This document shows positions 21,832 to 27,917 of a DNA stretch of 27,917 nt, one piece after another. The DNA lies in the NCBI GenBank assembly GCA_964501705.1, contig CAZCUQ010000015.1, positions 1-27,917 on the forward strand, written 5' to 3'. The DNA is from RGIG4694 sp964501705 (lineage in GTDB: Bacteria > Bacillota > Clostridia > Oscillospirales > Ruminococcaceae). The translations under genes and the position numbers were made by a program. Every line of letters begins with the position of its first letter. Position 1 is the first letter of the stretch. Below the pieces are notes generated by a model that was given only the letters and a program-made list of their open reading frames with translations, ran no database searches and was not told the origin of the DNA.

Positions 21832-23328
21832 ATGTTCTATAAAAGCACAAGAGACAGCAGCGTGAGGATCTCCGCTGCCGAGGCTATCGTTACGGGAATT
21901 TCAGCAGACGGCGGACTCTTCGTCCCCGATGAGATCCCTCATATGACAATGGAAGAGATCTTTGCGCTTGGAAATATGAGCTACTCCGAAAGAGCCGCCG
22001 CTGTTTTTTCAAAATATCTTACCGACTTCACCGAAGCGGAAATAAGATACTGCACCGATAACGCTTACAGTACAAAAAATTTCGCGACGGAAAATATCGC
22101 GGAGATATCTCACCTTTTCGACGGGACTTATGTGCTTGAGTTATGGCACGGACCCACCTGCGCGTTCAAGGATATGGCGCTTCAGATCCTGCCGTATCTG
22201 CTTACCGTCTCCGTAAAGAAGATAAATCTCGACAAAAAAGTCGTTATCCTCGTAGCAACATCGGGAGATACGGGGAAAGCGGCTCTTGAGGGCTTCGCGG
22301 ACGTTGAGGGCACCGAGATCATGGTTTTCTATCCCGAAGATGGAGTATCCGCAATGCAGAAGCGCCAGATGACTACTCAGGACGGAGCAAACGTCAGGGT
22401 TTGCGCGATAAAGGGCAACTTCGATGACTGTCAGAACGGCGTAAAAAAAATATTCACCGATGAAAAAGTAAAGAAAACGCTTGACGACAGGGGAATGATG
22501 TTCTCCAGCGCCAATTCCATAAACTGGGGCAGACTTGCTCCTCAGATAATATATTACCTTTCTTCCTATGCCGTTCTCGTAAGGAATAACGAGATAAAGG
22601 CGGGAGAAAAGATAAATGTGGCAGTTCCCACGGGCAATTTCGGAAATATCCTTGCGGCGTACTACGCAAAGAATATGGGTATGCCCGTAAATAAGCTTAT
22701 CTGCGCTTCCAACTCGAACAAAGTCCTCACCGATTTTCTTTCCACGGGAGTATATGACAGAAACAGAGAGTTTTTTGCGACGATATCTCCTTCAATGGAT
22801 ATTCTCATTTCGTCAAATCTTGAGAGACTTCTCTATATACTCACGGGCGGTGACGATAAGCAGATAAAGGAATGGTTCACGGCTCTTTCGGAAAAGGGCA
22901 GGTATGAAGTTACCGACGATATTAAGAAAAAGCTTCGCGAGGAATTCGACGAGGGCTTCTGTACCGATGATGAAACAAAAGCAACCATAAAGAAAATATT
23001 CGATAAGTATTCGTATACCCTCGACACACATTCCGCCGTAGCGGTCAAGGTCTACGCGGACTACAGGGAAAGAACGCACGATCAGACAAAGACGATCATC
23101 GCGTCCACCGCAAGCCCGTATAAATTCAGCGCGAGCGTTCTGGGAGCTATTGAGGGAAAAACTCCCGAAGGAGATGAATACGAGCAGATCGGCAAGCTCT
23201 CCGAGCTGTCGGGATATCCCGTTCCGAAATCGCTGGCGGAACTTAAAAACAAGCCCGTCCGCTTCACAGAGGCTGTTGACAGGAACGAACAGGAAGAATT
23301 TGTTCTTAAAAATCTTAATTTAATTTAA
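21832..23328 (+). CDS. thrC: threonine synthase
   Basis: This PLP enzyme converts O-phosphohomoserine to threonine, the last step of the pathway. The 498-residue length and the N-terminus (MFYKSTRDSSVRISAAEAI, ISADGGLFVP) match the long enterobacterial/yeast-type form. The PLP lysine is K113 in ELWHGPTCAFKDMALQ. The SGDTG phosphate site (ATSGDTGKAAL), SSANSINWGR and VPTGNFGN are all present. It starts 60 bases after yraN with an AAAAAGG site and ends before a structured terminator. No threonine leader peptide is seen upstream. Confidence 0.95.
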   Translation: MFYKSTRDSSVRISAAEAIVTGISADGGLFVPDEIPHMTMEEIFALGNMSYSERAAAVFSKYLTDFTEAEIRYCTDNAYSTKNFATENIAEISHLFDGTYVLELWHGPTCAFKDMALQILPYLLTVSVKKINLDKKVVILVATSGDTGKAALEGFADVEGTEIMVFYPEDGVSAMQKRQMTTQDGANVRVCAIKGNFDDCQNGVKKIFTDEKVKKTLDDRGMMFSSANSINWGRLAPQIIYYLSSYAVLVRNNEIKAGEKINVAVPTGNFGNILAAYYAKNMGMPVNKLICASNSNKVLTDFLSTGVYDRNREFFATISPSMDILISSNLERLLYILTGGDDKQIKEWFTALSEKGRYEVTDDIKKKLREEFDEGFCTDDETKATIKKIFDKYSYTLDTHSAVAVKVYADYRERTHDQTKTIIASTASPYKFSASVLGAIEGKTPEGDEYEQIGKLSELSGYPVPKSLAELKNKPVRFTEAVDRNEQEEFVLKNLNLI

Positions 23329-23342
23329 GGCACACAAAAGAT

Positions 23343-23421
23343 ACGCCTGCTGATATACACTCGCCCGTCCGCAAATATCACGCATATTTTCGGCGGTGAG
23401 CAGGATCGGACAGGCGTTTTT
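23343..23421 (+). terminator. branched terminator downstream of thrC
   Basis: ACGCCTG (23343-23349) pairs with CAGGCGT (23411-23417), followed by TTTT. The 61-base loop can form inner pairings such as CTGCT/AGCAG and GTCCG/CGGAC, so the element is larger than an ordinary terminator hairpin. Confidence 0.65.
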
Positions 23422-23456
23422 ACAATAAATGACATAATATTATAAAGGAGAATTCT

Positions 23457-24143
23457 ATGTCCCTCTACTGTATCGGAGATCTTCATCTGTCAATAGGCGA
23501 GGATAAGCCTATGGATATTTTTCACGGATGGGAAAATTATACCGAACTAATTGAAAAAGGCTGGAAAAATACCGTTTCTCAAGACGATACGGTGGTAGTT
23601 CCGGGAGACATTTCGTGGGCGATGAAATTATCCGAAAGCTATGAGGATCTCAAATTTCTCGATTCCCTTCCGGGGCGGAAAATAATCTCCAAGGGAAATC
23701 ATGACTACTGGTGGACAACATTTAAAAAAATGAATGATTTCCTTTCGGAAAATAATTTCTCCACAATAAATATTCTTCATAACAATCATTACAGGTACGG
23801 GGATTTCGGCATATGCGGAACAAGAGGCTGGGTCAAGGAAAACCGCGAAGAAGCCGACGCGAAAATCCTCGCAAGAGAAGCGGGTCGTCTTGAAGCGTCG
23901 ATAATGTCCGCCGAAAAAGAAGACCTGATCCCGCTTGTTTTTCTCCATTATCCGCCCGTCTACGCGGGAAACGTGAACCTCGGCATAATGGAAATACTTA
24001 AAAAGCACGGCATAAAATCGTGCAGATACGGACATATTCACGGGCGCGCCTGCGAATATGCCGTAAACGGTTTGTACGACGGCATTGAAATGCGCCTTGT
24101 ATCAAGTGATTATATACATTTCACTCCCGTGAAAATAATGTGA
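23457..24143 (+). CDS. calcineurin-like metallophosphoesterase
   Basis: The 228-residue protein shows the family's metal-binding motifs in order: IGDLHLS (D8, H10), VVPGDISWAM, ISKGNHDYWW, FLHYPPVYAG and YGHIHGRA. Members hydrolyse phosphomonoesters or diesters with two metal ions in the active site. The protein is cytoplasmic, with no signal peptide. AAAGGAG lies 7 to 8 bases before the ATG. It stands between the thrC terminator and the tig promoter and is probably monocistronic. The substrate cannot be inferred. Confidence 0.88.
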   Translation: MSLYCIGDLHLSIGEDKPMDIFHGWENYTELIEKGWKNTVSQDDTVVVPGDISWAMKLSESYEDLKFLDSLPGRKIISKGNHDYWWTTFKKMNDFLSENNFSTINILHNNHYRYGDFGICGTRGWVKENREEADAKILAREAGRLEASIMSAEKEDLIPLVFLHYPPVYAGNVNLGIMEILKKHGIKSCRYGHIHGRACEYAVNGLYDGIEMRLVSSDYIHFTPVKIM

Positions 24144-24197
24144 TTTTGTAAAAAGCGCCGAAAATACAAAATAACTATAGCCTTTTGGGTGACTTTA

Positions 24198-24206
24198 TGA
24201 TATAAT
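24198..24206 (+). promoter_or_regulatory. extended -10 promoter for tig
   Basis: TGATATAAT is an extended -10 (TG-n-TATAAT). No good -35 lies 16-18 bases upstream. The start would be near 24213, about 77 bases before the tig start codon. Confidence 0.6.
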
Positions 24207-24289
24207 CATGATATGTGATTTATGATAAAATTTCAGATCGTTTTTTTTAAAACACTGTTAAATTCAATTAAATTGAGAGGATGTTACCG

Positions 24290-25567
24290 ATGTTAAAATC
24301 AACAAACAAAATCGAAACCAACAAATATGAGCTTGAAGTAGAGGTGGATGCGGAACAGTTTGAACAGGCTGTTTCGTCTACTTACCGCAGAAAAGCAAAG
24401 AATATCACGGTCCCCGGTTTCCGCAAGGGAAAGGCAAACAGAAAAATGATAGAAAAGCTTTACGGAGAGGGATTCTTCTATGAGGACGCTGTTAATATGC
24501 TTATCCCCGGTCAGGTGGGCGAGGCTGTCGATGAGGCAAAGCTTTCTCCTGTTGTAAGACCTGAGGTTGAGGTTATTTCTCTCGGTAAGGATACGGGCGT
24601 TAAATTTAAGGTTACGGTAATTTCCAAGCCCGAAGTTGAAATTTCCGATTATATGGGAATAGAAATAGAAAAAAATGTCAAGGCTATTACCGATGAGGAT
24701 ATCGACAATCAGATCGAGAATCTCCGCAGAAGACAGGGCAGACTCGTTACCGTTGAGGACAGAACCGCAGAAAACGGCGATACTGTGGTTATTGATTTTG
24801 AAGGATTCATTGACGGAGTCGCTTTTGACGGCGGAAAAGAAGATAATTACGAGCTTAAACTCGGTACGGGCTACTTTGTTCCCGGTTTCGAGGATCAGGT
24901 CGTGGGACATAAGCAGGGAGAGGAATTCACAGTAAACGTTACTTTCCCCGAAAATTATCAGATGGAAGAAATTGCGGGAAAGCCCGCGGAATTCCGGGTT
25001 AAGCTTCATGAGGTGAAAACCGACGAGCTTCCCGATGTCGATGACGATTTTGTAAAGGATATTTCTGAATTTGATACGGTCGGCGAGCTTCGCGACGATA
25101 TCAGAAAGCAGCTTGCCGAAAAGGCTGAAAAAGCCGCCGATATCGAAGCTGAAAACAAGCTTTACGATACGATAATCGACAAAATGTCGGCTGAGATCCC
25201 CAATGAAATGTTTGAGATAAAAATAGACGAAATGATAAGGGATTTCGAGACGCGTCTCTCCGGTCAGGGACTTAACCTTGAAACATATCTCAGCTATACG
25301 GGAATGGAGGCGGACGGCTTCAGAAAAACTTTCGAGGAAAATGCTCATAAGCAGGTCAAGCTTCGCCTTGCTCTCGAAAAAATTGCCGAGCTTGAAAATA
25401 TTGAGATCCCAGAGGACGATGTAAAGGTCGAAATAGCCAAAATCGCCGAACAGTACAAAATCACTCCCGAACAGGTGATGAGAATCGTTTCTCCCAAGAA
25501 TATCGAAGAAGATCTTAAGGTCGGAAAAGCAGCGGATATCGTCAAGGAAAACGCAAAAATCGCATAA
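24290..25567 (+). CDS. tig: trigger factor (ribosome-associated chaperone, PPIase)
   Basis: Trigger factor binds L23 at the exit tunnel and shields nascent chains. The 425-residue protein has the N-terminal ribosome-binding domain with the signature PGFRKGKA (followed by N rather than the usual P). A central FKBP-type domain runs from ENGDTVVIDFEGFIDG to FRVKLHEVK, and a long helical C-terminal arm follows. An in-frame ATG at 24281 directly abuts the GAGAGG ribosome-binding site, so the ATG at 24290, nine bases downstream of that site, is chosen. clpP and clpX follow, the standard order. Confidence 0.95.
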   Translation: MLKSTNKIETNKYELEVEVDAEQFEQAVSSTYRRKAKNITVPGFRKGKANRKMIEKLYGEGFFYEDAVNMLIPGQVGEAVDEAKLSPVVRPEVEVISLGKDTGVKFKVTVISKPEVEISDYMGIEIEKNVKAITDEDIDNQIENLRRRQGRLVTVEDRTAENGDTVVIDFEGFIDGVAFDGGKEDNYELKLGTGYFVPGFEDQVVGHKQGEEFTVNVTFPENYQMEEIAGKPAEFRVKLHEVKTDELPDVDDDFVKDISEFDTVGELRDDIRKQLAEKAEKAADIEAENKLYDTIIDKMSAEIPNEMFEIKIDEMIRDFETRLSGQGLNLETYLSYTGMEADGFRKTFEENAHKQVKLRLALEKIAELENIEIPEDDVKVEIAKIAEQYKITPEQVMRIVSPKNIEEDLKVGKAADIVKENAKIA

Positions 25568-25576
25568 GTCACACTT

Positions 25577-25607
25577 ACAAAGCCTGTGGATTTTCTGCGG
25601 GCTTTGT
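25577..25607 (+). other. hairpin between tig and clpP
   Basis: ACAAAGCC (25577-25584) pairs with GGCTTTGT (25600-25607). The pairing continues inward through wobbles to a 13-bp stem with a five-base loop. Only a short TT follows, so it may attenuate or mark an mRNA processing site rather than terminate fully. Confidence 0.55.
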
Positions 25608-25650
25608 TAAGAATGTAATCAAAACAAACACAAAACAGGAGGTAACCGGA

Positions 25651-26241
25651 ATGAGCAGCTATATTCCATACGTCGTTGAACAGACAAGCAGAGGTGAAAG
25701 ACAGTTCGATATCTTTTCGAGACTCCTTACGGACAGGATCGTAATGCTCTCCGATACTGTATCGGACGCCACCGCAAGTCTTGTTGTGGCACAGCTTCTT
25801 TTCCTTGAAGGGCAGGATCCCGAAAAGGATATCAGCTTGTATATCAACAGTCCCGGCGGCTCCATAACAGCAGGTATGGCAATATATGACACGATGAATT
25901 ATATAAAATGCGACGTTTCCACTATCTGCATAGGAATGGCTGCGTCGATGGGCGCGTTTCTGCTTTCATCGGGTGCAAAGGGCAAGAGAATAGCACTTCC
26001 GAATTCCGAGATACTCATTCATCAGCCGCTTATTTCGGGCGGACTTTCGGGTCAGTGTACGGAGATAAAGATCCATTCCGATCATATGCTCCGCACTCGT
26101 GAAAGAATGAATAAAATTCTTTCCGAAAATACAGGCAAGGATATCGAAACCATCAACAGGGATACCGAAAGAGACAACTACATGACAGCCGAAGAAGCTC
26201 TCGAATACGGTCTTGTCGATAAGGTTATCACAAAGAGATAA
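25651..26241 (+). CDS. clpP: ATP-dependent Clp protease proteolytic subunit
   Basis: ClpP forms the tetradecameric serine-protease chamber fed by ClpX. The 196-residue protein has the triad S99 (GMAASMGAF), H124 (LIHQPL) and D171 (INRDTERD), and the oxyanion loop INSPGGSITAG. The N-terminal YIPYVVEQTSRGERQFDIFSRLL is canonical. A strong AGGAGG site precedes the start. It lies 83 bases after tig and 20 bases before clpX. Confidence 0.97.
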   Translation: MSSYIPYVVEQTSRGERQFDIFSRLLTDRIVMLSDTVSDATASLVVAQLLFLEGQDPEKDISLYINSPGGSITAGMAIYDTMNYIKCDVSTICIGMAASMGAFLLSSGAKGKRIALPNSEILIHQPLISGGLSGQCTEIKIHSDHMLRTRERMNKILSENTGKDIETINRDTERDNYMTAEEALEYGLVDKVITKR

Positions 26242-26261
26242 ACTGAAAGGACAATCTGGAT

Positions 26262-27548
26262 ATGCCCGATAAAACAATGAAAAGATGCAACTTCTGCGGG
26301 AAACCCGAAAACAGGATCATGAATATGTTCTCGGCAGGACCTTATAATATCTGCGATGAATGCGTAATGTACTGCTATGATACATTGATGAGCAACGAGG
26401 CGCTTGCGTTTCGCCCCGCTCCGAAAAATTCGCAGATAAAGCAGGATAAGGGAAAACAGGCAGACTCAAAGCTTATTAAGCCTGTTGAAATAAAAAAAGT
26501 ACTCGATGAATATGTTATCGGTCAGGACACCGCTAAAATCGCGCTTTCCGTTGCCGTGTACAATCATTATAAAAGAATTTTCTCGTCCGATCCGAAGGAA
26601 TCGGCTGAAAACGACGAGGTCGAGCTTCAGAAGAGCAACGTCTTGCTTTTGGGTCCTACGGGAGTCGGAAAAACTCTTCTTGCACAGACTCTCGCGAGAA
26701 TTCTTCAGGTTCCTTTTGCAATAGCGGACGCCACGACTCTTACCGAGGCGGGATATGTCGGCGATGATGTTGAAAATGTACTGCTTCGTCTTATTCAGGC
26801 TGCGGATTATGATGTTGAGGCTGCCGAAAGAGGAATCATTTATATCGATGAAATAGATAAAATAGGAAGAAAATCCGAAAATACATCCATTACCCGCGAT
26901 GTGAGCGGCGAGGGCGTACAGCAGGCTCTACTTAAAATAATTGAAGGTACCGATTCGAGCGTTCCTCCCCAGGGCGGAAGAAAACACCCGAATCAGGAGC
27001 TTATCCACATCAACACTAAAAATATTCTTTTCATCTGCGGCGGAGCGTTCGATGGTCTGGAGCAGAATATTAAAAAGAGAGTCGATTCTTCCACGCTTGG
27101 CTTCGGTGCGGACGTTAAGTCCAAATCCGAAAAGGAAAAGAATATCTTTAAGGACGTTATCCCGCAGGATCTTGTTAAATTCGGAATGGTTCCGGAGCTT
27201 GTGGGAAGACTTCCCGTCATAACCGTTCTGGAGGAGCTTGACGAGGATGCTCTCGTGAGAATTCTCACCGAGCCGAAAAACGCTCTTGTCAAGCAGTATC
27301 AGAGACTTTTTAAAATGGACGGGATAGAGCTTGAATTTGACGATGCGGCTCTCACGGCCGTTGCGGAAAAAGCTATCTCTCAGAAAACAGGTGCGAGAGG
27401 TCTTCGTTCCATTGTCGAAGGCATTCTTACCGACACAATGTTTAAAGCGCCGTCCGAGGATATCTCCGCGGTCACAGTGACGGAAGAATGTGTCAGAAAC
27501 GGCGTACAGCCGCTAACTTCCGGCGCGAAACGGAAAAAAGCCAATTGA
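26262..27548 (+). CDS. clpX: ATP-dependent Clp protease ATP-binding subunit ClpX
   Basis: ClpX is the AAA+ unfoldase that delivers tagged substrates to ClpP. The 428-residue protein begins with the C4 zinc-binding domain (C9, C12, C31, C34). The Walker A GPTGVGKT (131-138), Walker B IIYIDE (192-197), RKH-type GGRKHPNQE pore loop and the ClpP-docking LGF (in STLGFGADV) follow. The sensor-2 region is KTGARGLRSI. It lies 20 bases after clpP and is closed by a strong terminator. Confidence 0.97.
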   Translation: MPDKTMKRCNFCGKPENRIMNMFSAGPYNICDECVMYCYDTLMSNEALAFRPAPKNSQIKQDKGKQADSKLIKPVEIKKVLDEYVIGQDTAKIALSVAVYNHYKRIFSSDPKESAENDEVELQKSNVLLLGPTGVGKTLLAQTLARILQVPFAIADATTLTEAGYVGDDVENVLLRLIQAADYDVEAAERGIIYIDEIDKIGRKSENTSITRDVSGEGVQQALLKIIEGTDSSVPPQGGRKHPNQELIHINTKNILFICGGAFDGLEQNIKKRVDSSTLGFGADVKSKSEKEKNIFKDVIPQDLVKFGMVPELVGRLPVITVLEELDEDALVRILTEPKNALVKQYQRLFKMDGIELEFDDAALTAVAEKAISQKTGARGLRSIVEGILTDTMFKAPSEDISAVTVTEECVRNGVQPLTSGAKRKKAN

Positions 27549-27580
27549 TTGCTTGTTCACTATGCTTAAATGAGCTTATA

Positions 27581-27618
27581 AAAAATTCCCATTAAAATTA
27601 TTTTAATGGGAATTTTTT
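27581..27618 (+). terminator. bidirectional terminator after clpX
   Basis: AAAAATTCCCATTAAAA (27581-27597) is perfectly complementary to 27601-27617, with a three-base loop and flanking A- and T-runs. It ends the tig-clpP-clpX unit and may also terminate the convergent permease transcript. Confidence 0.92.
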
Positions 27619-27678
27619 CTGTATTTAATCTTATGACAGAAAGTTCTGCACGTAATCGGCTCGTATGCCGATCACAGA

Positions 27679-27917
27679 TCATTCAACATTTTTAAGCGCC
27701 TCGCTTTTGGATACTTTTGATACCTTTCTCATCTGAAGCAGAGCGACCACCGCGTAGCAGGCAAGACCGGTCACAATAGTGATAACATACGTTACAGGGC
27801 TGACAATATAAGGGAAAAAGCCCGCCATCATCGTGTAAATATAGCCCTTGAAAAGCGCCCTAATTACTATATCTATAAGCGGTATCGAAATAATCAGCCC
27901 AAGAAATACGGCAATAG
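27679..27917 (-). CDS. C-terminal part of an FtsX/MacB-type ABC transporter permease (partial)
   Basis: The minus frame reads from the window edge to a TGA at 27681-27679, giving about 79 residues. It contains hydrophobic segments (IAVFLGLIISIPLIDIVI; TYVITIVTGLACYAVVALL) and ends in a cytoplasmic tail, MRKVSKVSKSEALKNVE. A final transmembrane helix followed by a basic tail ending ALKNVE is characteristic of FtsX-like permeases of MacB-type ABC systems. The ATPase partner lies outside the window. Substrate unknown; such systems often export peptides or respond to antimicrobial peptides. Confidence 0.7.
   Translation of the reverse strand, partial: IAVFLGLIISIPLIDIVIRALFKGYIYTMMAGFFPYIVSPVTYVITIVTGLACYAVVALLQMRKVSKVSKSEALKNVE

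Noticed and set aside
24299..25348. Minus-strand open frame of 349 codons within tig.
   Set aside because: It is the antisense shadow of a clearly real trigger factor gene and matches no family.
27637..27680. ATCGGC/GCCGAT hairpin after the partial permease gene considered as a terminator.
   Set aside because: Only six base pairs and no T-run on the minus strand; the perfect hairpin at 27581-27618 is a better terminator.

Overview
The window looks like chromosome from a low-to-middle GC Firmicute of class Clostridia, probably a gut Oscillospiraceae/Ruminococcaceae-type organism. This is inferred from AGGAGG-type ribosome-binding sites, sigma-A promoters with 17-bp spacers, and the gene orders rplS-lepB-rbgA-rnhB-yraN and tig-clpP-clpX. 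No phage, IS element, integrase or CRISPR array is visible. Most of the window is core genome on the plus strand, with a few genes that deserve attention.

Layout. Positions 1-2231 hold the end of a probable rimO, then pgsA, a small ORF that looks frameshifted, and thyA-folA. A minus-strand pair (DUF4363 and DUF421 membrane proteins, 2224-3287) converges on folA. Positions 3346-4763 hold a predicted PD-(D/E)XK-like nuclease with a helix-turn-helix-like tail, overlapping trmO. An rlmB-type RNA methyltransferase (4874-5719, own promoter) is followed by a 1033-residue membrane protein (5733-8834). That protein aligns over its C-terminal half with P1B-type ATPases but has lost the catalytic motifs. 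An OmpR-type two-component system (9070-11215) and a membrane-anchored HtrA protease with a repeat-rich cytoplasmic tail (11315-13084) follow.

Positions 13177-17097 are mostly minus strand: nth, a PAP2 phosphatase, two tRNA-Ser genes (GCU and UGA) behind a consensus promoter, a secreted and membrane-anchored protein with Glu/Thr/Ala repeats, and nadB. A 470-bp AT-rich gap with back-to-back promoters separates nadB from a DHH-family phosphoesterase (17567-18484). The ribosome and secretion cluster rplS-lepB-rbgA-rnhB-yraN runs 18764-21771. rplS has a structured leader, and a terminator lies between rplS and lepB. thrC, a metallophosphoesterase and the proteostasis cluster tig-clpP-clpX follow. 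The window ends in the C-terminus of a minus-strand FtsX-type permease.

The strongest candidate for something undescribed is the degenerate P-type ATPase with a roughly 470-residue charged N-terminal extension. Secondary points are the nuclease-like protein coupled to trmO, the leader and terminator RNA structures around rplS, an Nth lacking the fourth cluster cysteine, and the broken small gene upstream of thyA.
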